From Clostridiales bacterium (GTDB taxonomy: Bacteria; Bacillota; Clostridia; Oscillospirales; Oscillospiraceae), in NCBI GenBank assembly GCA_019423635.1, contig JAHZBA010000022.1, forward strand, positions 1 to 44,368: DNA of 44,368 bases, in the 5' to 3' direction. Below are positions 31,408 to 39,668 of the stretch, piece by piece. A program made the position numbers and the translations under genes. The stretch's first letter is position 1. Each line of letters opens with the position of its first letter. A model generated the notes under the pieces. The model saw only the letters and a list, made by a program, of their open reading frames with translations. It made no database searches and was not told where the DNA came from.

Positions 31408-32565
31408 TTACTTCCCCACAACGCCCAGCGCCCGGTACACGTCCAGAATCCGCCCGAAGAGGGGATGGTCCGCCTTCAATCCGCTGTAGGTCTCCAAAGC
31501 GGCAGCGGGGCCGTCGGCCTGAATCTTCTTCTGGAGCTCCACGCTCTGGGGGTCCTCCGGGCAGTCGAACCGCAGGGCGGCGGCCGCGCCGAAGAGCAGG
31601 TGGTCCACCGGCAGGCCGTAGCTGTAAGTGGTGGTCAGGGGCTTGATGAGCCGGTCCCCGGCCTCCAGCTTCCGGATGGGCTCCCGGCCCACCCGCAGAA
31701 CCTCGTCCTCCAGGAAGGGGTTCTGATACCGGGCGAAGATCTTCTCCACATAGGCGTGGTGGACGTCGGGGTCAAAGCCGAACTCCTTGATGAGCCCCTC
31801 GCCGCTCTCGGAGATGGCGGCGTGGACGATTGCGCCGATGGCGGGGTCCGCGATGCTGTCCTTGATGGTCTTGTAGCCCCTGAGATCACCAAGGTACGCG
31901 CAGATGGCGTGGCCGCTGTTGAGGGTGAAGAGCTTACGCTCCAGATAGGCCATCAGGTTGTCGGCGAAGGTCAGCCCGTCGATCTCGGGGCGCTCGCCCT
32001 TCCAGGCGGCGGTCTCCACGTCCCACTCACAGTAGCGCTCCACCGCCGCGTCCAGGAGGTTGTCAAAGCTGGGCTTGGGGCAGATCCGGTCCACGGCGCA
32101 GTCGGCAAAGCCGATGTTGGCCTCCAGGAAGGCGATTTCGTCCGCGTTCAGGTGCTTGACCACCTCGTTTTTCAGGCGCGTGGTGGTCCGCAGGCCGTTC
32201 TCGCAGCAGACCACATTCATGGGGGCCGTGTTTCCGGCGCTCTTGCGGGCCTGGATGCCCCCCGCGATGGACTTTGCGATGATGGGCAGGACGTTGGGGC
32301 CCACGGCGGTGGTGATGAGGTCGCACTCCGCCACTTTTTTGGCGAAGTCCGGGGAGTTGGAGAGCACGCCGTCCACGCCGGTGATGGCGATCTCGCCGGG
32401 GTCCTTGTCCAGGATGTGAACCGTATAGCCGTGGTCGCGGTTCAGCGCCTCGATGATGGGCTCCACCACGTCCGCGAAGGTGACGTGCCAGCCCGCCTGG
32501 CTGAGCAGGGCGCCGATAAAGCCCCGGCCGATGTTGCCGGCGCCGATTTGGATTGCCTGTTTCAT
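31408..32565 (-). CDS. mtlD: Mannitol-1-phosphate 5-dehydrogenase
   Basis: Oxidises mannitol-1-phosphate to fructose-6-phosphate with NAD. The 385-residue product has the N-terminal Rossmann motif IGAGNIGRGF (7-16), the NVVCCENG segment near residue 95, and the C-terminal domain with LNSGHAICAYLG and the catalytic-type Lys in the NSGHA...K region. Length matches the polyol-specific long-chain dehydrogenase family. The start at 32565 has GAGGAGG seven bases upstream, better than a start 12 codons earlier. It lies downstream of pgi, on the same strand, and across from the mannitol PTS operon. Confidence 0.95.
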   Translation of the reverse strand: MKQAIQIGAGNIGRGFIGALLSQAGWHVTFADVVEPIIEALNRDHGYTVHILDKDPGEIAITGVDGVLSNSPDFAKKVAECDLITTAVGPNVLPIIAKSIAGGIQARKSAGNTAPMNVVCCENGLRTTTRLKNEVVKHLNADEIAFLEANIGFADCAVDRICPKPSFDNLLDAAVERYCEWDVETAAWKGERPEIDGLTFADNLMAYLERKLFTLNSGHAICAYLGDLRGYKTIKDSIADPAIGAIVHAAISESGEGLIKEFGFDPDVHHAYVEKIFARYQNPFLEDEVLRVGREPIRKLEAGDRLIKPLTTTYSYGLPVDHLLFGAAAALRFDCPEDPQSVELQKKIQADGPAAALETYSGLKADHPLFGRILDVYRALGVVGK

Positions 32566-32617
32566 AAGCTCCTCCTCAGAGTTGTGATTTTTGAAGGGCA
32601 AACGATTTCGCGGGGGA

Positions 32618-32654
32618 CCGGAGAAACGCCGTCATGGGAATGGCGGCGTTTCCG
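32618..32654 (-). promoter_or_regulatory. Hairpin in mtlD leader
   Basis: An imperfect inverted repeat around ACGCCG/CGGCGT with CCGG at both ends (32618-32654). In the minus-strand transcript it lies about 50 bases before the mtlD ribosome binding site. It has no T-run. Confidence 0.4.
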
Positions 32655-32744
32655 GGGTTGGAGTTTACAGGGAGACGGATGCGTGCGTGTTATGAGGGGG
32701 CGCGGCGCTTTTGCCGTCTGCGGCGGCGAAAGCTGTTTTGCTTC

Positions 32745-32876
32745 GCGGTTTCTGATGTTTTTGGCGCCGCTTTGCGGCGGTTTTGCAGGGGCGCTGCCCC
32801 TGCACCCCGCCAGAGGGGCGCCGCCCCTCTGGACTCCCTGCCACCTTTTGAAAAAGGTGGACGAAAACTTTTAGCG
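32745..32876 (-). repeat. Three-hairpin 3' repeat, copy 2
   Basis: Begins directly after the pgi stop on the minus strand with AAAAGTTTTCG. Stems: CCACCTTTT/AAAAGGTGG (32841-32849, 32852-32860), CCAGAGGGGC/GCCCCTCTGG (32810-32819, 32823-32832), GCAGGGGC/GCCCCTGC (32785-32792, 32796-32803), and further CCGCCGC/GCGGCG pairing beyond. The stem bases differ from copy 1 but pairing is kept. This and the mtlD leader hairpin account for the pgi-mtlD gap. Confidence 0.85.
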
Positions 32877-32878
32877 GC

Positions 32879-34213
32879 TTATTTTGCCAGCCTGGCCTCC
32901 AGCTCGGCCTTGCGGTCCTCGTAGCCGGGCTTGCCCAGCAGGGCGAACATGTTCTTCTTGTAGGCCTCCACACCGGGCTGGTCGAAGGGGTTCACCCCCA
33001 GCAGGTAGCCGGAGAGGCCGCAGGCGTACTCGAAGAAATAGATCAGCTCTCCCAGAGCCTCCGGCGTCTTGCCGCCGGTCTCCACGATCAGGTTGGGCAC
33101 GCCGCCCTCCGTGTGGGCCAGCAGGGTGCCCTCCATGGCCCGGTCCCGGATATAGTCCATGGACTCCCCGGCCAGGAAGTTCAGGCCGTCGCCGTCGTCC
33201 TCGTCCCTGGGGACGTGGAGCTGGTGCTCCGAGGCGCCAAGACGCACCACTGTCTCAAAGAGGTTCCGGGTGCCGGCCTGGATATACTGACCCATGGAGT
33301 GCAGGTCCGCGGTGAACTCCACGCTTGCGGGGAAGAGGCCCTTGCCGTCCTTGCCCTCGCTCTCGCCGTAGAGCTGCTTCCACCACTCCAGCATGAAGCG
33401 GAAGGCGGGGTCGTAGCAGGCCAGCACCTCGATGGGCTTGCCGGCGCTGTACAGGGAGTAGCGCAGGGCCGCGTACTTCCAGGCGGGGTTTTCAAAGGAG
33501 GCGGTCTTGCAGGTCTCCATCATGGCCGCCGCGCCGCGCATGAGGGCGGAGATGTCCACGCCCGCCACGGCGATGGGCAGCAGTCCCACGGCGGTGAGTA
33601 CGGAGTACCGTCCGCCCACGCCGTCGGGCACCACGAAGGTCTCCCAGCCCTCGGCGTCCGCCAGGGACTTCAGCGCGCCCCGGGCCTTGTCGGTGGTGGC
33701 GTAGATGCGACCCCTGGCGCCGTCCTTGCCGTACTTCTTCTCCAGCGCCGCCCGGAAGAAGCGGAAAGCCACGGCGGGCTCCGTGGTGGTGCCGGACTTG
33801 GAGATGATGTTGACGGAGAAGTCCACGCCCTCCAGCAGGTCCAGAACCTCCTGCATGGCGTCGGAGCTCAAACCGTTGCCGCAGAAGTAGACGTTGGGGG
33901 TGTTCTTCTTCTTGAGGTTGTAGTTGGGGGAGCAGAGACAGTCGATGACGCCCCGGGCGCCCAGGTAGGACCCGCCGATGCCGATGACCACCAGGGCCTG
34001 GGAGTCCTTTTGAATCCTGGCCGCGGCGGCCTGAATCCGGGCGAACTCCTCCTTGTCGTAGTCCTGGGGCAGACGGACCCAGTCTGTGAAGGACCCGCCG
34101 GCGCCGGTGCCGGTCTGCACCTTCTCCTGGGCCTCCTTCAGCTGGGGCACCAGGCGTTCTTCGCAGTCTGCGGGAAGAAAGGTCTCCAACTGGAACGATT
34201 TGACGTGAATCAT
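32879..34213 (-). CDS. pgi: Glucose-6-phosphate isomerase
   Basis: Interconverts glucose-6-phosphate and fructose-6-phosphate. The 444-residue protein shows LVVIGIGGSYLGARG in the N-terminal sugar-isomerase fold, IISKSGTTTEPA at the phosphate site, and YSVLTAVGLLPIAVAG with the usual Bacillota spacing. The C-terminal part contains the conserved region with DQPGVEAYKKNMF. Length fits the short bacterial Pgi group. Start 34213 has AAAGGA upstream on the minus strand. It is the first gene of a probable pgi-mtlD arrangement, divergent from ptsH-ptsI-mtlA, which fits mannitol use. Confidence 0.97.
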   Translation of the reverse strand: MIHVKSFQLETFLPADCEERLVPQLKEAQEKVQTGTGAGGSFTDWVRLPQDYDKEEFARIQAAAARIQKDSQALVVIGIGGSYLGARGVIDCLCSPNYNLKKKNTPNVYFCGNGLSSDAMQEVLDLLEGVDFSVNIISKSGTTTEPAVAFRFFRAALEKKYGKDGARGRIYATTDKARGALKSLADAEGWETFVVPDGVGGRYSVLTAVGLLPIAVAGVDISALMRGAAAMMETCKTASFENPAWKYAALRYSLYSAGKPIEVLACYDPAFRFMLEWWKQLYGESEGKDGKGLFPASVEFTADLHSMGQYIQAGTRNLFETVVRLGASEHQLHVPRDEDDGDGLNFLAGESMDYIRDRAMEGTLLAHTEGGVPNLIVETGGKTPEALGELIYFFEYACGLSGYLLGVNPFDQPGVEAYKKNMFALLGKPGYEDRKAELEARLAK

Positions 34214-34301
34214 GCTGCGTCATCCTTTCTCATAATGAAGTGAAATCGGTCTGCGGGCTGTTCCGGACGGCTGCGGCCGGGACAGGGGCATTTATGACGA
34301 A

Positions 34302-34330
34302 AGTATATCACGCGGTCCGGGGAAGATCAA
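34302..34330 (-). promoter_or_regulatory. pgi promoter
   Basis: On the minus strand -35 TTGATC (34330-34325), 17-base spacer, -10 TATACT (34307-34302). CGTGATA sits at the end of the spacer and overlaps the -10, as it does in the ptsH promoter. About 90 bases upstream of the pgi start. Confidence 0.7.
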
Positions 34331-34608
34331 GGACGGAGAACGCAGAAATTTTGCCCGAAATCTCAACAAAAATCCGCGGATGCCGCAGTTTGCTCCACAC
34401 GGTATGGGGTGAGGTCTGTACGGGAGAGGGAGCTTTGCCGGGTCATCCTGCTGTTTTGGACCGCTCTGCCGACTTTTGAGGAAAGATACAGGTCACATGT
34501 ATATTATGCCGGAAATGCGGGAAAGGAAAAGGATTACGCTGGAAAATTTCGGCAGACTATACAAAAACGATCCGCATCATTTTGGCAGGTTAAAATGACG
34601 GCGGAGAA

Positions 34609-34637
34609 TTGATTTGTATCACGCTTCGTGATAGGAT
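34609..34637 (+). promoter_or_regulatory. ptsH-ptsI-mtlA promoter with operator palindrome
   Basis: -35 TTGATT (34609-34614), 17-base spacer, -10 TAGGAT (34632-34637). The spacer contains the perfect palindrome TATCACG-CTT-CGTGATA (34617-34633), which reaches into the -10, a good position for a repressor. It does not match the usual CcpA site. Confidence 0.75.
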
Positions 34638-34748
34638 ACAGGAGTAGTATGGCACCGTCATATGTGCCGGCGGAGTGCAAAGGCCCGCTCCGGAGACATC
34701 TGGCTCTGACATGCAGATTGTTTTGAGAACGAGAAAGGAAGTATTGTC

Positions 34749-35015
34749 ATGGTATCTGCAAAGACAAAGGTCATCAATCCCCAGGGAATGCACATGCGTC
34801 CTGCGCAGGTGTTTGTCACGGAGATGAACAAGTTCAAAAGCGACGTCGTCATCGTCTTCAACGGCAAGTCCATCAACGCCAAGAGCATCATGAATCTCAT
34901 GGCCTCCTGCATCAAGCAGGACAGCGAGATTGAGATCCAGTGCACCGGCGAGCAGGAGAGCGAGGCCCTGGCCGCCGCCGTGAAGCTGGTGGAGTCCGGT
35001 CTGGGAGATCTGTGA
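34749..35015 (+). CDS. ptsH: Phosphocarrier protein HPr
   Basis: HPr carries phosphate from EI to the EIIA domains of sugar permeases. The 88-residue product has the active-site H15 in GMHMRPA and the regulatory S46 in AKSIMNLM, the site phosphorylated by HPr kinase in Bacillota to signal carbon state. Length is normal. AAAGGAAG lies upstream of ATG 34749. It is directly followed by ptsI and the mannitol permease, so this HPr may be induced with mannitol. A second HPr elsewhere in the genome cannot be excluded. Confidence 0.95.
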   Translation: MVSAKTKVINPQGMHMRPAQVFVTEMNKFKSDVVIVFNGKSINAKSIMNLMASCIKQDSEIEIQCTGEQESEALAAAVKLVESGLGDL

Positions 35016-35031
35016 CAAGAGGAGGAATCGT

Positions 35032-36744
35032 ATGATTCTCAAGGGAATCGCCGCCTCGGACGGGTTTGGAATCGGCCGGGCGGTCTGCGTGCGGGAGGAG
35101 AGCCTGGACTTCTCCGATGTCACCTATTCCGGCAAGGACGCAGAGAAGGCGCGGCTCCAGAACGCCATGGAGCAGTTCAACCAGCGCACCTCCGCCATGG
35201 CGGAGAACATCCGGGAGCGGGTGGGGCAGAAGGAGTCGGAGATCCTCACCGGCCAGATTGCCATGCTGGCGGACCCCTTCATGCTCTCCCAGATGCACGA
35301 CGCCATTGACGGCGGGTCCTGCGCCGAGGCGGCGGTGGACAGCGTGTGCGGCATGTACGCGGACATGTTTGCCGCCGTGGAGGACGAGCTGATGCGCCAG
35401 CGGGCCACCGATATCCAGGATATCCGCACCCGGCTGCTGTCCATTCTGCTGGGCCGGGAGAGCGTGGATCTCAGCCGGCTGCCCGCCGGCAGTGTGCTGG
35501 TGGCCCAGGACCTGACGCCCTCCATGACCGTGGGGCTGAAGAAGGAGAATGTGGCCGGCATCCTCACCGCTTCCGGCGGCAGGACCAGCCACTCCGCCAT
35601 TCTGGCCAGAGCCCTGGAGCTGCCCGCGGTGCTGAGCGTGGCCAAGGTGCTGGATATGGTGCAGGACGGCGACGGGATCATTGTGGACGGCAGCGAGGGC
35701 ATCGCCATTTTGAATCCCGACGAGCGGACCCGGGGAGAGTACCTGGCCCGTCAGGAGGAGTTCCTGGCCCGGAAGGCCGAGCTGGAGGTGTACCGAAACC
35801 GCGCCACCGTGGACGCCGACGGAAAGCACTACGGCCTGTATGCCAATATCGGCTCTGTGGAGGACGCCAAGACCGCCGCCGCCTCCGGCGCGGAGGGCAT
35901 CGGCCTGTTCCGCACGGAGTTTTTGTTCATGAACCGCACGAGTCTCCCGGACGAGACCGTGCAGTATGAGGCCTATCGGACCGTCTCCCAGCTGATGGCC
36001 GGGAAGGAGGTCATCATCCGCACCCTGGACGTGGGCGGTGACAAGGCTATTGAGTATCTGGGCATGGAGAAGGAGGAGAACCCCTTCCTGGGCCACCGGG
36101 CCATCCGGTACTGCCTGGACCGGCCGGAGCTCTATAAGGTGCAGCTGCGGGCGCTGCTGCGGGCGGGAGCCGAGGAGAAGAACATCAAGATCATGCTGCC
36201 CCTGGTCACCTGCGTGGAGGAGGTCCGGGCGGCCCGGGAGCTTCTGGAGCAGTGCAAGCGGGAGCTGGCCGAGGCCCAGGTCCCCTATGACAAGGACATC
36301 CCCCTGGGCATCATGGTGGAGACTCCCGCCGCGGCGCTGATCGCCGACGTGCTGGCCAAGGAGTGCGACTTCTTCTCCATCGGCACCAATGACCTCACCC
36401 AGTACACCATGGCGGTGGACCGGGGCAACGCCCAGGTGGAAAAGCTCTACTCCACCTACCAGCCGGCGGTGCTGCGCTCCATCCGCACCATCATCACCGC
36501 CGCCAGGGAGGCGGGGATTCAGGCGGGCATGTGCGGCGAGGCCGCCGCGGACCCCTGTCTGACCCCCCTGCTGATGACCTGGGGGCTGGATGAGTTCTCC
36601 GTCAGCGCCTCCTCTGTGCTGGCCACCCGGGCCGGCATCAGCCGCTGGCGCGGCGAGGAGGCCGCCAGGGTCACAGACGAGGCCATGGCCCTCTCCACCG
36701 CCTCCGGTGTGGAGGGGTATCTGCGGGCCTGCGTCTCCCAGTGA
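35032..36744 (+). CDS. ptsI: Phosphoenolpyruvate-protein phosphotransferase (PTS enzyme I)
   Basis: EI takes phosphate from phosphoenolpyruvate and passes it to HPr. The 570-residue product has the N-terminal HPr-binding domain, phosphohistidine H187 in GGRTSHSAILAR, and the PEP-binding barrel: GIGLFRTEFLFM, LDVGGDKAIEYL, DFFSIGTNDLTQY, and CGEAAADP with the catalytic Cys. AGGAGG is upstream of ATG 35032, 17 bases after ptsH. mtlA follows after 35 bases, so the three form one operon. Confidence 0.97.
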   Translation: MILKGIAASDGFGIGRAVCVREESLDFSDVTYSGKDAEKARLQNAMEQFNQRTSAMAENIRERVGQKESEILTGQIAMLADPFMLSQMHDAIDGGSCAEAAVDSVCGMYADMFAAVEDELMRQRATDIQDIRTRLLSILLGRESVDLSRLPAGSVLVAQDLTPSMTVGLKKENVAGILTASGGRTSHSAILARALELPAVLSVAKVLDMVQDGDGIIVDGSEGIAILNPDERTRGEYLARQEEFLARKAELEVYRNRATVDADGKHYGLYANIGSVEDAKTAAASGAEGIGLFRTEFLFMNRTSLPDETVQYEAYRTVSQLMAGKEVIIRTLDVGGDKAIEYLGMEKEENPFLGHRAIRYCLDRPELYKVQLRALLRAGAEEKNIKIMLPLVTCVEEVRAARELLEQCKRELAEAQVPYDKDIPLGIMVETPAAALIADVLAKECDFFSIGTNDLTQYTMAVDRGNAQVEKLYSTYQPAVLRSIRTIITAAREAGIQAGMCGEAAADPCLTPLLMTWGLDEFSVSASSVLATRAGISRWRGEEAARVTDEAMALSTASGVEGYLRACVSQ

Positions 36745-36779
36745 GTCCATCAATTCCTGAATAGAAAGGACGTCTGTCC

Positions 36780-38690
36780 ATGAAAGAACGCGTTCAAAAG
36801 TTTGGGCGGTTTCTCAGCGGCATGGTCATGCCCAACATCGGGGCCTTCATTGCCTGGGGCCTGATCGCCGCCCTGTTCATCCCCGACGGGTGGCTTGGCT
36901 GGTGGGGCCCCGCCGAGACCATCAACAGCATGGTGGGCCCGATGCTGTCCTACCTGCTGCCCATCCTCATCGGCTACACCGGCGGCAAGGTGGTGGGCGG
37001 GCAGAAGGGAGCCGTCGCCGGCGCCCTGGCCACCCTGGGTGCCATCGCCTCCACCTCCAGCACCATGTTCATCGGGGCCATGATCTGCGGACCCCTTGGC
37101 GGCTGGTGCATCAAGAAGTTTGACGAGAGGATGGAGGGCCACATCCCCGCGGGCTTTGAGATGGTGGTCAACAACTTCTCCGTGGGCATCATCGGCGGCA
37201 TCCTGGCCGTGCTGTCCATCTTCGTCATCGGCCCGGCCTGCGTGGTCATCACCGATGTGCTGGGCAGCGGTGTGGCCTTCCTGGTGAACCGGGGCCTGCT
37301 GCCCCTCACCGCCGTGCTGGTGGAGCCCGCCAAGGTGCTCTTCCTGAATAACGCCATCAACCACGGCGTGTTCACCCCCATCGGCACCGAGCAGGCCGCG
37401 GAGCTGGGCAAGTCCATCCTGTTTATGATCGAGTCCAACCCCGGTCCCGGCCTGGGACTCCTGCTGGCCTACTGCGTGGCCGGCAAGGGGGAGACCCGGT
37501 CCTCCGCCGGCGCCGCCGCTTTCATTCAGTTTGTGGGCGGTATCCACGAGATCTACTTCCCCTATGTGCTGATGAATCCCATCGTCATCCTGGGACCCAT
37601 GGTGGGCAATATCGCCGGCATTTTCACCCTGTCCGCTCTGGGCGGCGGCCTGGTGGCCGCGGCCTCTCCCGGCAGCATCATCGCCGAGATGCTGATGACG
37701 CCGAAAGGCGGGTATTTCGCCAACGTCGCCGGCATTGCCGTGGCGGCGGTGGTCAGCTTCCTGATCTCCGCCTTCCTGCTGAAGTTCTTCGGCAAGGACG
37801 CCAGCCTGGCTGAGGCCCAGGCCCAGGTGGCCGCCTCCAAGGCCGCCAGCAAGGGGCAGACGACGGCGGCAGAGCCCAGCACCGGCGCGGAGGTGGACAT
37901 CCAGTCGGTGAAGAAGATTGTCTTTGCCTGCGACGCCGGCATGGGCTCCTCCGCCATGGGCGCCACCATGCTGCGCAATAAGCTCAAGGACGCCGGCATC
38001 ACCGGCATCGAGGTCATCCATCACCCGGTGTCCGAGATTCCCGGGGACTGCCAGATCGTGGTCACCCATCACGAGCTCTCCGGCCGGGCGGCCCAGCGGG
38101 CGCCCCAGGCCCGGATCATCCCCATCAAGAATTTCATGGGGGCGCCGGAGTACGACACCCTGGTCAATGAGTTGCTGGAGGCCCGGAAAGGCGATTCCGC
38201 CCCCGCGCCTGCTCCTGTGGTGGAGCCCCCCAAGGCTGAGGAGGCCGTCCCTGCTCAGGAGAACACTCTGCTGGAGCGGAAGAACATCGTGCTGGGCTGT
38301 GCCCCCGTCACTCCCGAGGAGGCCATCAAGGCCTGCGGACGGCTGATGGTGGACAGCGGCTACGTGGACGAGGCCTATGTCCAGGGGATGCTGGACCGGG
38401 AGGCCAGCTTCTCCGTGGCCATCGGCAGCCATGTGGCCATTCCCCACGGCACCAACGACGTCAAGCCCCTCATCAGGCGCACCGGCGTGGTGGTCATGAC
38501 CTACCCCGAGGGCATCGACTGGAACGGTGACAAGGTGAAGCTGGTGGTGGGCATCGCCGCCAAGGGCGAGGAGCACCTGGAGGTGCTGGGCCGCATTGTG
38601 GCCATCGCCTCCACCGACGAGGACACCGACGCCCTGGTGGCCTCCGCCGACGCCGAGAAGCTCTTCCAGACCCTGAACGGCCTGGCATAA
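36780..38690 (+). CDS. mtlA: Mannitol-specific PTS EIICBA component
   Basis: Imports mannitol and phosphorylates it to mannitol-1-phosphate. The 636-residue product has the full fusion order: IIC membrane domain (about 1-340) with the GIHEIYFPYVLMNP motif; IIB domain (about 376-470) with the phosphocysteine C384 in ACDAGMGSSAMG; and IIA domain (about 495-636) with phosphohistidine H556 in IPHGTND. Two Ala/Pro-rich linkers join them. ATG 36780 has AGAAAGGA upstream. It is the third gene after ptsH and ptsI. No mtlR or mtlF gene is present, consistent with the fused IIA. Confidence 0.97.
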   Translation: MKERVQKFGRFLSGMVMPNIGAFIAWGLIAALFIPDGWLGWWGPAETINSMVGPMLSYLLPILIGYTGGKVVGGQKGAVAGALATLGAIASTSSTMFIGAMICGPLGGWCIKKFDERMEGHIPAGFEMVVNNFSVGIIGGILAVLSIFVIGPACVVITDVLGSGVAFLVNRGLLPLTAVLVEPAKVLFLNNAINHGVFTPIGTEQAAELGKSILFMIESNPGPGLGLLLAYCVAGKGETRSSAGAAAFIQFVGGIHEIYFPYVLMNPIVILGPMVGNIAGIFTLSALGGGLVAAASPGSIIAEMLMTPKGGYFANVAGIAVAAVVSFLISAFLLKFFGKDASLAEAQAQVAASKAASKGQTTAAEPSTGAEVDIQSVKKIVFACDAGMGSSAMGATMLRNKLKDAGITGIEVIHHPVSEIPGDCQIVVTHHELSGRAAQRAPQARIIPIKNFMGAPEYDTLVNELLEARKGDSAPAPAPVVEPPKAEEAVPAQENTLLERKNIVLGCAPVTPEEAIKACGRLMVDSGYVDEAYVQGMLDREASFSVAIGSHVAIPHGTNDVKPLIRRTGVVVMTYPEGIDWNGDKVKLVVGIAAKGEEHLEVLGRIVAIASTDEDTDALVASADAEKLFQTLNGLA

Positions 38691-38725
38691 GAACCCCACC
38701 CCGGCATCAATTTCATAAACAGCGG

Positions 38726-38762
38726 AAAGCGCCGGTCCCTTTTGGGGACCGGCGCTTTTTTT
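38726..38762. terminator. Terminator after mtlA
   Basis: AAAGCGCCGGTCCC (38726-38739), loop TTTTG, GGGACCGGCGC, then TTTTTTT (38756-38762). The A-run on the left makes it usable for the converging hslO operon too. Confidence 0.93.
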
Positions 38763-38775
38763 CGGCGGAAGCCGC

Positions 38776-39663
38776 TTACGATTTTTTCATGCCCGCCAGA
38801 AGGGCCTCCAGCTGTTCCCGGCTGAAATGCTGTACGCTGTCGCAGAAGCGGCAGGTGAGGTCCGCGTGGCCCTGGTCGTCCAGGAGGCTTTGGAGTTCCT
38901 CCGGGCCCAGGCTGATGAGGGCCCGTTCCATCCGCTCCCGGCTGCAGTTACAGCGGTAGCCAATGGGGCTGGTCTCCAGGATCTCCAGATCGAACTCCGG
39001 CAGCACCCGCCGCAGCAACGAGGCCGGATCGCCGTCCTCCCGCAGAAGGCCGGTCACCGCCCCCGCCGTCAGGATGCCGCCCTCCACTTTGGAGATCACA
39101 TCCTCCCCGGCGCCGGGCAGCAGCTGAATGAGGTATCCCCCCGCCGCCAGGACGCTCCGGTCCCGGTCCACCAGCACCCCCAGTCCGCAGGCGGTGGGGA
39201 TCTGCTCCGACTCCACGAAATAGGCGGCCAGATCCTCGGCGATCTCGCCGCCCAGCAGGGCCACGCTGCCCACATAGGGCTCCTTCATGTGCAGGTCCCG
39301 GACGACGGTCAGCGTGCCGTCGCAGCCCACGGCGCCGCCCACATCCAGCTTTCCGTCCGGCCGCAGGGGCAGGTCCGCCGCGGGGTTGTCCACGGTGCCC
39401 CGGACGTACCCTTCGTTGTCGGACACCGTCAGCACCGTCCCCAGGGGGCCGCCGCCCTTGATCTGCAAGGTGACGCTGGCGCCGTCGCCCTTCAGGGCGT
39501 TGCCCATCATGGAGCAGGCGGCCAGAGCCCGCCCCAGGGCCGCCGTGGCCACCGGGGTGGTTTTGTGAATCTGCCGGGCCCGCTCTGTCAAATCCCGTGT
39601 GGACACCGCCGCGGCCTTGAGAAAGCCGTCCCGGCTGATGGCCCGCACCAACTGATCGCTCAT
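38776..39663 (-). CDS. hslO: Redox-regulated chaperone Hsp33 (HslO)
   Basis: A holdase chaperone switched on by oxidation of its zinc centre. The 295-residue product has the typical N-terminal fold (SRDGFLKAAAVSTRDL, then GRALAACSMMG) and the C-terminal zinc Cys residues C238-x-C240 and C271-xx-C274 (CNC and CRFC). Start 39663 gives the normal MSDQLVRA beginning with AAAGGGAG eight bases upstream; an earlier start adds 11 unlikely residues. It lies five bases after the methyltransferase gene and is the last gene of the yerC-like operon. Confidence 0.97.
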   Translation of the reverse strand: MSDQLVRAISRDGFLKAAAVSTRDLTERARQIHKTTPVATAALGRALAACSMMGNALKGDGASVTLQIKGGGPLGTVLTVSDNEGYVRGTVDNPAADLPLRPDGKLDVGGAVGCDGTLTVVRDLHMKEPYVGSVALLGGEIAEDLAAYFVESEQIPTACGLGVLVDRDRSVLAAGGYLIQLLPGAGEDVISKVEGGILTAGAVTGLLREDGDPASLLRRVLPEFDLEILETSPIGYRCNCSRERMERALISLGPEELQSLLDDQGHADLTCRFCDSVQHFSREQLEALLAGMKKS

Positions 39664-39668
39664 GCTGT

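Larger units (their letters stand above)
34214..34748. other. Divergent regulatory region between pgi and ptsH
   Basis: No gene is seen in this 535-base stretch. It holds the pgi promoter near its left end and the ptsH promoter at 34609-34637. The middle (34331-34608) is more AT-rich than the genes around it and shows no clear hairpin, riboswitch or known operator. The ptsH leader after the promoter is about 105 bases. Confidence 0.7.

Noticed and set aside
34617..34633. Palindrome in the ptsH promoter as a CcpA cre site
   Set aside because: It lacks the central CG and flanking TG/CA spacing of the cre consensus.
34912..36753. Long antisense frame of 613 codons opposite ptsI, and similar frames opposite mtlA, hslO, mutS and lepA
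   Set aside because: They are products of high GC content at third positions on the coding strand; composition is His/Gly/Pro/Arg-rich and no domain is recognisable.
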